From Bolinopsis microptera (Eukaryota > Ctenophora > Tentaculata > Lobata > Bolinopsidae): a stretch of 64,000 nt of DNA. The notes under the pieces are model-generated. The model was given only the letters and a program-made list of their open reading frames with translations. It was not told where the DNA came from and did not search any database. Below are positions 30,401 to 40,534 of the stretch, one piece after another. Each line of letters opens with the position of its first letter. Position 1 is the first letter of the stretch. The position numbers were made by a program, and so were the translations under genes. The stretch is from NCBI RefSeq assembly GCF_026151205.1, contig NC_087079.1, forward strand, positions 1,762,028 through 1,826,027, read 5' to 3'.

Positions 30401-32476
30401 TTATTGCAGAAAAGGTAATTATTACCTGGAGATTGTAAGCTTTGTATCTAAAGCAACATTATTGTAGAAAAGGTGATTATTACCTGGAGATTGTAAGCTT
30501 TGTATCTAAAGCAACATTATTGTAGAAAAGGTGATTATTACCTGGAGATTGTAAGCTTTGTATCTAAAGCAACATTATTGTAGAAAAGGTGATTATTACC
30601 TGGAGATTGTAAGCTTTGTATCTAAAGCAACATTATTGTAGAAAAGGTGATTATTACCTGGAGATTGTAAGCTTTGTATCTAAAGCAACATTATTGCAGA
30701 AAAGGTGATTATTACCTGGAGATTGTAAGCTTTGTATCTAAAGCAACATTATTGTAGAAAAGGTGATTATTACCTGGAGATTGTAAGCTTTGTATCTAAA
30801 GCAACATTATTGTAGAAAAGGTGATTATTACCTGGAGATTGTAAGCTTTGTATCTAAAGCAACATTATTGTAGAAAAGGTGATTATTACCTGGAGATTGT
30901 AAGCTTTGTATCTAAAGCAACATTATTGCAGAAAAGGTGATTATTACCTGGAGATTGTAAGCTTTGTATCTAAAGCAACATTATTGTAGAAAAGGTGATT
31001 ATTACCTGGAGATTGTAAGCTTTGTATCTAAAGCAACATTATTGTAGAAAAGGTGATTATTACCTGGAGATTGTAAGCTTTGTATCTAAAGCAACATTAT
31101 TGCAGAAAAGGTGATTATTACCTGGAGATTGTAAGCTTTGTATCTAAAGCAACATTATTGCAGAAAAGGTGATTATTACCTGGAGATTGTAAGCTTTGTA
31201 TCTAAAGCAACATTATTGCAGAAAAGGTGATTATTACCTGGAGATTGTAAGGATGATAGTCGATGGAGCAGTGAGGAACAGCAGCCGTCATGTACCTGAA
31301 TCCCACCTGATCCTTTATCTTAGTAACCAGTTCCAGGGGGTCCGTCAACCCTATCAGGGGGTCGTCCTGTTCAACAGAGTGTTACATACTTATTACTTGT
31401 GATAGGCTGCTATTTTAGTGATACTTTAGGGTTCCAACAGTCGATGATTCCAACAATTAAAGAATTCAAATTAAACTGCTATTGTACAGTAACACAGTAC
31501 AGTAACTAACTAAATTAAAAACTGCTTTAGCTGCATCTTCAGAAACTACTGCAACTATTAAAACAGGAACATAATCATATGAATTTACATGAATCTTATC
31601 AGCGAAATCCTTGGCATCTCGGAGCTTGCCAGCTGCTTTTCTCTTCTTAAACAAGTTTCTGGAAGATTGTCCGACTGTTGCGGCACCCTGAATTGTAAGG
31701 AACATTTTAAAAAATTTAACTGGCAAGCACAAATTCATTTTAGCGTGTATAATATTAAACATTTATTACCAGTACCACAAATAGTAGCTTGGCACCTTCT
31801 TTCTTGAATTAGCAAATACCATGAAAATTTATTATAATCGTTTTGAGTGTTTTATCATGACAACTAAATCCAACTTCTGATCACCAATATAATATGTACT
31901 AATATAACAACAGTGGACACAAATAAGTTAATACTCAGGTGACCGCACAGTGACTTACCCTAGATTCTGCAGGTTGTTCAGGGGCCCTCTTTTTAACTGA
32001 GGTCGAGCTGGCAGCTGTAGAGAGAACTCTTGCTTTGGGCTGGTTCTTCTCTTGGTACACACGCAATTGTGGCAGAGGGTCTAATTTAGCCTGGAAATAG
32101 TTATATTTGAACATTTCCTTGTTGCTCTCTTTTTCTACCAGTTTTGCAGAATATCTTGATGTTATTGACAACACCATCAATTATCACAAGAAATTCTATT
32201 GGAGAGACAGACATGAGATATGGCTACTTAAAAGATATTAACCAAGGATATAACTTGAACCAGTAAACTCACCAACTCTTTGCGTTCAGCATGTCTCATG
32301 GGTCTGATAACTCTGATAGCATCTGGATTGGTTAGGATCTCTGGCCTAGCAATGAGTCTGGCTCTGAGAGCAGCAGCGCTGGTTGCATGTTTGTTTGTGG
32401 AGATGGGGTCGCTGAGGTTAGGGAACGTTACACGGCTGCTGCCTGGTTTAGACTCCTGTCTAGCAATACCACTCAT
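1..32476 (-). CDS. DNAH6: Axonemal inner-arm dynein heavy chain, DNAH6 type (3' end outside window)
   Basis: This is a AAA+ motor heavy chain of a single-headed inner dynein arm, which slides doublet microtubules in motile cilia. I traced 38 exons on the minus strand. All junctions have GT-AG borders and their phases add up to one open frame of about 3,339 codons; the vertebrate protein is about 4,150 residues, so AAA6 and the C-terminal region lie off the left edge. Four P-loops are visible: AAA1 [10 protein letters not shown] (about residue 1423), AAA2 GPTGGGKTS (about 1704), AAA3 GPTGVGK (about 2049) and AAA4 GVGGTGKQS (about 2400). Assignment to DNAH6 rather than DNAH1/3/7/12 rests on the N-terminal tail ([10 protein letters not shown] block), on FMFEGREL in AAA1 and on near-collinear similarity throughout. 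The start is the ATG at 32476-32474, where exon 1 opens. No internal stop or frameshift was seen. Some introns are large and host other genes and transposons. Confidence 0.93.
3538..5561 (-). CDS. DNAH6: DNAH6 exons 35-37: AAA3
   Basis: The exons are 5561-5417, 5249-5092 and 3682-3538. They encode the NFSAQT segment, the AAA3 Walker B ([11 protein letters not shown]), QPPIELLRQ and the [10 protein letters not shown] arginine-finger region. The intron between exons 36 and 37 (3683-5091) is almost entirely a 1.16-kb TA-flanked DNA element whose end lies 17 bp upstream of exon 37. Confidence 0.92.
3700..4856. mobile_element. TA-flanked non-autonomous DNA transposon, 1157 bp
   Basis: The terminal inverted repeats start GGGTAAAGCACATAATTTTG on the left and are matched by the reverse complement at the right end, with one mismatch over 23 bp. 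TA dinucleotides flank both ends (3698-3699, 4857-4858), as left by Tc1/mariner-type insertion. The motif TGACAAAATTAGGT and its complement recur inside near 3897, 3920, 3939, 4434, 4467 and 4815. No coding capacity is seen. The element sits in DNAH6 intron 36, 17 bp from the acceptor of exon 37. Confidence 0.8.
5913..8401 (-). CDS. DNAH6: DNAH6 exons 29-34: AAA2 and start of AAA3
   Basis: The exons are 8401-7758, 7646-7450, 7163-6980, 6846-6622, 6386-6285 and 6032-5913. Exon 29 (644 nt) includes the end of AAA1 ([19 protein letters not shown]) and the AAA2 P-loop GPTGGGKTS. Exon 30 carries [19 protein letters not shown], the AAA2 Walker B region of the family. Exon 34 ends exactly at the lysine of the AAA3 P-loop (GPTGVGK), and the following serine is supplied by exon 35. 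Phases are consistent throughout. Confidence 0.92.
8590..13060 (-). CDS. DNAH6: DNAH6 exons 22-28: linker and AAA1
   Basis: The exons are 13060-12859, 11111-10845, 10683-10560, 10215-10090, 9889-9810, 9581-9410 and 8980-8590. They cover the linker, including the [13 protein letters not shown] segment and the [10 protein letters not shown] segment, and then AAA1, the main ATPase site. The AAA1 Walker A ([12 protein letters not shown]) closes exon 27; Walker B ([10 protein letters not shown]) and the sensor region ([14 protein letters not shown]) are in exon 28, so the catalytic residues expected for an active motor are present. Exon 23 was placed by the LEF residues that follow its acceptor at 11112-11113. 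Its first bases (CTTGAATTCGGCAC) look like a cDNA linker but code in frame. The intron 11112-12858 holds a dispersed repeat with an 8-mer tail. Confidence 0.9.
12282..12512 (+). repeat. Dispersed repeat with (TTGTATCC)5 tail, CR1-like 3' end
   Basis: About 230 bp containing AAGAGCCCAGATTTTCACTC and CCCTACACATTTGTAAATAA and ending in five TTGTATCC units (12470-12509). A diverged copy lies at 38704-38933 on the opposite strand. Short 8-bp tandem tails are typical of CR1-type LINEs and the SINEs they move. Confidence 0.65.
13846..14584. repeat. Pair of 30-bp direct repeats about 700 bp apart
   Basis: The sequence starting CTGGATCTCCAGAGAAACTC is exact for 30 bp at 13846-13875 and 14555-14584, with weaker similarity on both sides. 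Both copies are in DNAH6 intron 21. They may be ends of a decayed element. Confidence 0.6.
15603..16121 (-). CDS. Predicted small secreted protein, unknown family
   Basis: This is a single-exon frame of 172 residues nested in DNAH6 intron 21 on the same strand. The first 20 or so residues ([20 protein letters not shown]) look like a cleavable signal peptide. The mature part has six cysteines (a CYFC pair and four single ones), enough for three disulphides, and predicted amphipathic helices, with no transmembrane segment after the signal. I do not recognise the family. An AT-rich TATA-like stretch lies near 16170-16180 upstream, but no clear polyadenylation signal is seen. The frame could be part of a longer spliced gene, but the signal peptide at the start and the stop after a hydrophilic end argue for a complete small gene. 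Confidence 0.55.
   Translation of the reverse strand: MAIRYALFIVIFLSTNVITWSRYRSRKFGRRCYFCPKPLSNSIKQCMGTVSEMESEIVTKLDGYPSPIDLSRDEFVDKPNPDLAKELMDTFAWVRCFAMMVNNFFSTREIQKINDIALSLTEINRNPKVCVFDNFMTDCQAVDTKNATSLYAQLQKQWLILDVLLQNVGDEQ
16759..16906. repeat. 148-bp inverted-repeat element (MITE-like)
   Basis: The ends AATCACTCTACACTC and GAGTGTAGAGTGATT are perfect 15-bp inverted repeats. No clear target duplication was seen. It lies in DNAH6 intron 21 between the two nested genes. Confidence 0.5.
18456..18462 (+). promoter_or_regulatory. TATA box candidate for the SLC17-like gene
   Basis: TATAAAA followed by GG lies 76 bp upstream of the exon-1 ATG, at a plausible core-promoter distance. It is suggestive only. 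Confidence 0.4.
18538..21480 (+). CDS. SLC17/sialin-like major facilitator transporter with long acidic tail; one frameshift
   Basis: This is a membrane transporter of the MFS anion/phosphate cotransporter group. Four plus-strand exons were placed: 18538-18709, 18854-19884, 20038-20156 and 20264-21480. Exon 1 has the first membrane segment ([17 protein letters not shown]) and N-glycosylation sites in the lumenal loop. Exon 2 has [16 protein letters not shown], the family's second segment and PGG motif, then [15 protein letters not shown] and [14 protein letters not shown]. One extra base in the GGG at 19144-19146 shifts the frame; with it ignored, spacing to LSGALCD equals that in sialin and all later exon phases agree. 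Exon 4 adds about 400 residues rich in Glu, Ser and Asp with no membrane segment, far longer than usual tails of this family. The gene lies inside a DNAH6 intron on the opposite strand. The frameshift may be a sequencing error or a real lesion. Confidence 0.8.
21870..32476 (-). CDS. DNAH6: DNAH6 exons 1-21: N-terminal tail (stem)
   Basis: These exons encode residues 1 to about 1110, the cargo- and intermediate-chain-binding tail and the start of the linker. The exons, read high to low, are 32476-32273, 32090-31959, 31687-31589, 31366-31238, 29841-29575, 29313-29179, 28943-28814, 28612-28468, 28238-28106, 27747-27560, 27243-27135, 27013-26893, 26447-26296, 26059-25901, 25466-25248, 25081-24926, 24760-24608, 24467-24309, 23050-22898, 22767-22561 and 22050-21870. 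Each junction was placed from a readable GT donor and AG acceptor and checked by phase. Exon 1 (68 codons) is basic and poorly conserved. Exon 4 ends at the donor that the 58-bp minisatellite has copied. The donors are mostly GTAAGT/GTGAGT-like; exon 12 uses a weaker GTCAGA. Intron 21, between exons 21 and 22, is 8.8 kb and contains two other genes. Confidence 0.88.
27302..27364. repeat. Near-perfect hairpin with arms of about 31 bp
   Basis: TATACTTCCCTCTTTAGGTG begins the left arm, and the right arm is its complement with a single missing A and almost no loop. It lies in DNAH6 intron 11. Confidence 0.8.
30209..31250. repeat. 58-bp minisatellite, about 18 copies, spanning a DNAH6 splice donor
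   Basis: About 17 complete, almost identical 58-bp units lie in DNAH6 intron 4, with a partial unit at the left end. The variable positions are a T/C in TTATTG(T/C)AG and a few bases in the GGTGATTATT part. The right-most, eighteenth copy is the real end of exon 4. In DNAH6 orientation each unit contains CTTACAATCTCCAG followed by GTAATA, the exon-4 end plus donor. Period was counted from successive ACCTGGAGATTGTAA starts (30249 to 31236, 17 steps). Confidence 0.95.
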
Positions 32477-33056
32477 ACAAAAGTTTGGTTACCATTAACT
32501 CTTTAATGTCTTAGCTAGAGGGGGAGATTGGGAGTCATTAATTATGGTATCTTTAAAATTAAGTTTTATTCATATATGTAATTAGTAAATTTTTAGTAAT
32601 CGGACAATATATGAGATCTTACGTACAAGATTGCGGTTTTGCAGATTGTGTTGCTAAACTAAAATCATGTAGCATGTGATTGAATGTATTGCAAGCAAGC
32701 TTGACATGCAATAAGGCAATAAAACTTGAATTCGTGATAAATAAGAATTTTACTACATCATGTCTTCCAACATCATTTAAACTTTGTTCAACAAAAAACG
32801 TCAAAAGCCTTCCTTGTTCACCGGCAAATGACGAATCGTCCAAATCAACGAGCAAAAGTTCCCAAAAATATGAGGAAGTGAGCTTATTGTGTTATATATG
32901 TGTGCCACTTGTTATAAAAAGAAGGAGAGTTTTTAAGTCGATCAGTTCCACGAACAACAAGGGATAAAATGTTGGTCTTGGGTTTAGGAAGGTGCAACTA
33001 AATATAAACATCACGTGACATCATAGCACGTGATGGGGTAATGCTGAAGTGTTTGT

Positions 33057-34719
<1,663 letters not shown>

Positions 34720-35566
34720 GGTGGCACCGATCTAAGAGATATTAAATCATACATACAGGTGAATATCAACAATATATTAAGGTGAATTATACGCGATATA
34801 AAAGTGAATTTTCTCTTTTATCAATTCTAGAAACTACAATTGGGATAAAATTTTCGTAGTTCAAAAAAATCACTTCGGTATACCTACTCGGAAAGCCAGT
34901 GATGAAACAAATTAGTTTTTTTAAAAGTTACGCATCAACATTAGTAACACCACAATTGCATCATCTTTCTGGTGAATGGAAACTGGAATCGTATCACCTC
35001 AGTAAATAAGGCATATCTAACAGAATAAGAGAAGCACAATAATGGATAAGGAGTTAAATTATTTATCACTCGATCGATTTCAAAATTGTTTTACTCCCTC
35101 TTCATGATCACTGTTAGACCAGTTGGATCACTGTTTTGGGTTAAAGCGATATGGTAAGGGTGGTTGGGTGGGCAATCAAAACTAATGAAGTTTACACAGT
35201 GATATGGAACAAATTATTTTATATAAATAAGTTTTCCTGTCAGTCTGAAAAGAGGCGATACGGTTCGCCTACCTAATCTGAGCGTAGCAAATAGCAGTTC
35301 ACAACAAAATAGTCAATAACAATCAACAAGGATATGAAACCCACAAGCCCTATTAATGGGTTAAACAAATCAATGTGGCTCACTCAAAGAGTGTCTCAGA
35401 GAGATACATCTATCAAGACAAAAGGCTGAACAGAAAATTGCGCGCAATACTATGATAACATGAGTGTTGCTGCGGCAACGGCGTAGGTAGGTAAGTAAAA
35501 TTTTGAAACGTATGCGGAGGCAAAAAACAAATCTCCGGAAGCGCCGCGCACGCATAAACCATAAAA

Positions 35567-37440
35567 TTTTGTAGGTTTACAACCTACCAGGACGCGCGCC
35601 GAGTTGGACCCGTCGCCGGTCCAATATATGGAACAGATATTTTACGAGTATCACCCGTTAAGTCATACAACGTATGACAAGTAATATTATTATAATAGTC
35701 ATAGTTGTATCACGTCGTAATACAAAACATTTGTATCACGTGGTGACCCCCACGGTCGCTTCACTATAGTATCGTCTTCGACGATACAGGGGGAGCCGCG
35801 CACTTCGTGCGCAGCGGGTCATACAACGTATGACAACAAAACATTAACGGGTAATACTGAATATAACTCGTTAAATATTTGTTTCGAATATTTTACGAAA
35901 CTGTCCAATGTTACAATTTCAAAATCAAAAATTAAAATTAAATGATTTAGTATTATTTAAATATATTACAATAATATAAATTTTAAATATCATAAATTTA
36001 CCGGAAAACACATTTTGTTCAAAAAATATTTAAACATTTTTTTGAACATTTTTTGAACATTTAAAATATAATTTGGAACATTACAGTAACGTTATTCAAA
36101 TCTCAAACAGAAAAAAGTATATTTCAAAGCTTAACTTTAGGAAAGAAAAATTTTTGAAAAATTTAGGAAAGAAAAATTTTTATTTACCACAAATAATCAA
36201 TACATAATGTTATATTCATAAATAAATTCAAATTTCAATTTCAAACACATATACAGTACGCCGCGCACACAGCCACAATTTAAAATTGTTCAGAAATTCG
36301 TAGGTCAGCTGTAGGCGCCGCGCACAGGATCTATTTAATTGTTAACTTACAATTACATGTCACATTTCTTAATTACTAGAGCCAAAATTTCAGAAGCAAA
36401 ATAATTTAAAAGATATTTCTGTCGTTTACTCAGTACAGGCCGTGAGCACTGCGATCTAATTAATATAATAATGGAGAGATTCCAAAAAACCGCGCGCTCG
36501 TTATTTATTGTGATTAAATTGAGTGCGCGCCACTGTGAACAGCAGTACCGCTCAAGCATGAATTAGTACTGAGCGGTACGCAGTTCTGCGTGAGGCGTAG
36601 ACATTTGTAGCACACGTTTCATTAAACTAATCCATTAATCCATGTGACATGTACAATGTAATTACATTAAAGCAAAAAGAATATTAATTTTAGTAATAAT
36701 TGACGTAAACATATGTGTTTAAATAACATCTATAATCTAGCGAGTTACTAATACCTTGTGTTTTGATCATATGATTATGGGTGTATAGTGATTTTGATTG
36801 CATAAATTTGATTGGGCAGTGATGGTGAGTGAGAAGATGATGGGAGTGCCAGCCAGTAACTCTGTCAAATGAACAGCCCACTGAGGAGTGGGTGAGCGCA
36901 AGCGCGAGAACGGCAGAGAGGGTGGCATAAAACGGAATACACGGCCACAGAAAAGACACATAAACTAAACCGTGCGCGGTAAGTTAGCCAGTGTCTGAGA
37001 GCTGGTGTTGCCCGGTAGGAGGCATCCAAAAGAGGTGCCGTGGTGAACTGTGGAGGCAAAGTTCGAATGCAAGGCGAAGCAACTGAAACTGATGATGAAG
37101 AGGTAGACTGAACGAGAAGTAAAGAAAAAGGAAAAGGAAGGATCCAGCTGAGGTCTGGCTCATGTCAGGAAGTGATGAAAAGCTCACAGACAAAATCATC
37201 CGTGGCTGTCTACCCCGTACGTAGGCAGATAAAAAACACTGTACTCAAACATTTTTGTATTTTATTTGGCAAAACTGACAATTGAATTGGCTTACTGACA
37301 TGAGCCGCGCTCAGCCTGTCATTCCGCCTAATCTCTATTCACTATTCCGCCAAATCTCTATTCTGTATTTAACGGGTGATACTCGTAAAATATCTGTTCC
37401 ATACTCGGCGCGCGTCCTGGTAGGTTGTAAACCTACAATT
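35567..37440. repeat. Inverted-repeat-bounded element, about 1.87 kb
   Basis: The left end (35567-35662) and right end (37370-37440) are inverted copies: GTAGGTTTACAACCTACCAG and then GACGCGCGCCGAG, followed by TATGGAACAGATATTTTACG and the rest. The left arm has a 23-bp insertion that is itself a hairpin (TTGGACC...GGTCCAA). The terminal 17 bp form a small hairpin. No target duplication or coding frame could be supported. Confidence 0.6.
35662..35834. repeat. Cluster of short perfect hairpins
   Basis: GTCATACAACGTATGAC occurs twice (35662-35678, 35818-35834), with GTATCGTCTTCGACGATAC (35769-35787) and GCGCACTTCGTGCGC (35799-35813) between. All are perfect stems of 6-8 bp with 3-bp loops. Confidence 0.75.
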
Positions 37441-37531
37441 CTGTATTCATATATGATTAATTTGACTTTTCTTGACTTGTGAAACAAGCGCGCCCGAAGT
37501 GGCGCGAAAGCACATGGTTAGGTTGATTAAC

Positions 37532-38030
37532 GATGTCAATCCGTCGAGATCGTTGCTCTGCGAAGCAGAGCAACGATCGTCGACGTTCGATGCGTTCGAT
37601 GCGAAGCAAGAATGCTAGTTTGCGCGGCGCGTCGAAGCGGCGAAGTCCTCCAAATGGTTAGGTGGAATACATTGCACACACTTTATATTTAATATATTAT
37701 TAATATAACGTAACTGTTGGGCCGGGTTCACTTAACTTACAAATGCATTGCTTGGTGTTATATATTGCATTAATTTGATTAATTCTTGATTGACGATCTC
37801 AATCCGTCGAGATCGTTGCTTTGCGAAGAAAAGCAACGATCGACGACGAATGCGAAGCAAGAATGCTAGTTCGCGCGGCACGTCGAAGCAGTGAAGTCCT
37901 CCAAGATTAATTCACGTTGATTGACGATTGTCAATCCGTCGAGATCGTTGCTCTGCAAAGCAGAGCAACGATCGACGACGAAGCAAGAATGCTAGTTCGC
38001 GCGGCGTGTCGAAGCGACGAAGTCCTCCAA
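37532..38030 (+). repeat. Three copies of a GC-rich 110-125-bp unit
   Basis: Copies lie at 37532-37653, 37791-37905 and 37921-38030. Each runs from TCAATCCGTCGAGATCGTTG through a hairpin (GATCGTTGCTCTGC / GCAGAGCAACGATC) and AGCAAGAATGCTAGTT to GAAGTCCTCCAA. A reversed, partial relative is seen at 38157-38230. No long open frame is shared between the copies. Confidence 0.75.
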
Positions 38031-38703
38031 AATTCACGATGTCAATCCTTCGCATCTCGCCGATGTGCATACGAGAAAATGCGCGGCGTGGCCTAGTAGT
38101 GCATCGCGCTACAATAATTAGTTAGATATGTTTAATGTTGACAGTTTAGTTGGAATACTTCGCTGCTTCGCGACGCCAGACGCGCCGCGCGAACTTTCAT
38201 TTTTGTTTCGCATCGAAGATCGTTCACACATCGTTCGAAAATTGATCGTAGATCGTTCGCAGATCGTTGCTCAATCAAAATAGACAAAAATGTGATCGAC
38301 TAATAAGTGGTGCACAAAGGAAGGACGCACGTTATATTATATATCTCCGCCAAAAGCACATCCAATTTGAAATGTATGAAATGAAATATTTTATGCAGTA
38401 AGATGCCGTTCTTGAACCAAAATTGAACGGGAAATCGTTTAAAATCACTTTTGAGGCACATCGACAAAAGCTTCTTACGCTATTGTGCTTTTTATGAAGA
38501 AATACTTCAGTAGCGTGTTTGAGCTTGTTATTCTCTATCAAAAGTATTCCAAGTAATTTGTATAAGTGCACATATTGACTCTGAATACATGCAAAATAAT
38601 TTACCTTGATTAATGAAGGTTGAAAGAAGTTAAAGCAATGCGCGCAATTTGGGGAGTGTGCTTTTGGCGGAGATATAAACTGAGTCCAAAGGGAATGGCG
38701 TAT

Positions 38704-38933
38704 TCAAGGATACAAGGATACAAGGATATATACAAAAGTGATTACTCAATAACTTGATTGAGTACACAATATAATAGTTGTACTTCTCTTTATTAAATAA
38801 AGTTACACAAATTTAATTATTTATAAATGTGTAGGGATGATTTAAAAATGTTATATAATACTAGTTTGTATGGTTCAATTTTATTTAAGGTCCTATAACA
38901 TTGAGTGAAATCTGGGCTCTTATAATAGGCTGT
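38704..38933 (-). repeat. Second copy of the 8-mer-tailed repeat, inverted
   Basis: This is the reverse complement of the copy at 12282-12512, with about three tail units (GGATACAA, 38706-38727) and scattered substitutions and indels. Shared blocks include the sequences around GTGTAGGGAT and ATCTGGGCTCTTAT. Confidence 0.65.
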
Positions 38934-39271
38934 ATATTGTTCGTTCAAATAGAGAATTGAATGAATTGCTCTTGCATGCTGTGACAGTAAAGTTGGTAGG
39001 ATCTATTAATACGTGATTTTCGTCCTCAATAAAATTTAAATTTTGTTTTACTTAAATTTTGTTTAACTTAATAGGCTTTTGGGTTTTTAGAATCTAATAA
39101 CCTTACCAGAAAGTGTCTGAATTAACTTGAAGAGTTCAATAAAACATAATGTTTTAAATGTGAAAATAAAAGTAAAAATATTTTAATAACAATTAAAAAA
39201 ACCTGAAAAATCTTTAAAATTAGCTGATTTTAGCGTAAAATTGCCCTAAAATTAATTTTTGGGATTTTTTC

Positions 39272-39273
<2 letters not shown>

Positions 39274-39307
<34 letters not shown>
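39274..39307 (+). repeat. Homopolymer G34
   Basis: A run of 34 G on the plus strand is followed by a C-rich stretch (CACCCCCCGCATGCCCC). The length may be affected by assembly. Confidence 0.9.
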
Positions 39308-39613
39308 CGTGTGCACCCCCCGCATGCCCCTCCTGTAGAGCCATGCCTGAGAGTAACGAGCAATATACTGGCATTGCTTTAACCAGACTCCTGCAGCAGC
39401 ACGTGTCGAAACTTCTACTGAAACTTTTTAATGCTAAATAAAAACGCTTTTAAGCCAACTCTTCTGCAAAAGCATTGTTTCTTGAACATGTAATGTGATT
39501 TCATCAATGGGATATGGATGTTGGTCATGATCACGAAATTAATATCCTTATTTAGTTAGAGTACTCAGGGATTCGTTGAATAAGAGTGGTGTACCCTTTC
39601 ACTTCCCACAAAC

Positions 39614-40084
39614 CAGTAAACGACCGAGGGTAGGATTTGGCCGGGGCCGGGGCCGGGAATGTCCAAATTTTGCCGGGGCCGGGAATTGGCCGTTCTGGAA
39701 TTTGGCCGGGGCCGGGGCCGTGAATTTAATAAATCCACGGCCAAGTTAGAACTTTTCAGGACTTAGGATCTGAACTTATTTTTACATGACAATATAATGT
39801 TCGTATCAATTGAACAGTTTAGAAGGTAATTAGATTTCATATATATTTTGGTAAAATAATTTTGTTCAGCTGAAACAGTAAATAAAAGTTGGCACTCTGG
39901 ACATCATCCTTTCAAAATTGAAAATCCATTTTAAGATTTATATGAAAGTTTTAGGCCGATTTCGATCAAAAATTCCCGGCCAAATTCCCGGCAAAAATTG
40001 AAAATCGGCCGGGGCCGGGGCCGGGAAGAAATAGCTCCCCCGGCGCCGGGATTTCACGGCGCCGGGAATCCCGGTCGATTACTG
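39614..40084. mobile_element. Non-autonomous hAT transposon (MITE), 471 bp, with 8-bp target duplication
   Basis: The termini are imperfect inverted repeats beginning CAGTAAACGACCG on the left and CAGTAATCGACCG as the complement on the right. The 8-bp sequence CCACAAAC is perfectly duplicated at 39606-39613 and 40085-40092. CAG-type ends with an 8-bp duplication define hAT elements. Subterminal regions are rich in GGCCGGGGCC units. No transposase is encoded. Confidence 0.9.
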
Positions 40085-40534
40085 CCACAAACTCTATTGT
40101 TATGAAGTAGACCGGCTATCTAAACAGTTAATGAGTTTCAGCAATATTTTTGTTGTTGTTGTCGATGGTATCTGTTTGGTATTGCAGTATGTTTTGTCGA
40201 AGAGTTAGACCATCTAAATATTTTAGACTACCAACTAGTAAAGAAGAAACATATAATGTAGTTTATTAAAGTTAGTTATGCAGATATTAGCTCTAAGAAT
40301 AGGACTTAAATTCTACCATGAAAAAATTCCTTTTATGGTTTAAGATATTCTCAGATAAACTTTCTTAATATTTCCACTACATGTGTCAAACTGCATATAA
40401 TTATAAAGAGCTCAAATATTAGCATATTTTTTCAAAGAAATTTTCAATAAACAACGAGACATTTAAGGTTTATTGAAGAATTTAACTTTTCGGTTGAACT
40501 ACAATTTTAAAACATTATCAGTTTTCCCCAGTTC

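Larger units (their letters stand above)
34720..39613. other. Gene-poor, repeat-rich interval upstream of DYNLRB
   Basis: No convincing gene was found between the DYNLRB start and the hAT element. It holds clustered perfect hairpins at 35662-35834, the inverted-repeat element, the triplicated GC-rich unit, an 8-mer-tailed repeat and the G34 run. Several overlapping short minus-strand frames at 36690-37199 have no recognisable content. Confidence 0.6.

Noticed and set aside
30209-31250. CRISPR-like regular repeat array
   Set aside because: The whole 58-bp unit is repeated with no unique spacers and overlaps a eukaryotic splice donor, so it is a minisatellite.
36690-37199. Overlapping short minus-strand frames
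   Set aside because: They lie inside the inverted-repeat element with no domains; several frames overlap, as expected by chance in sequence of this composition.
39259-39441. Poly-glycine frame
   Set aside because: It is a translation of the G34 run with no other support.
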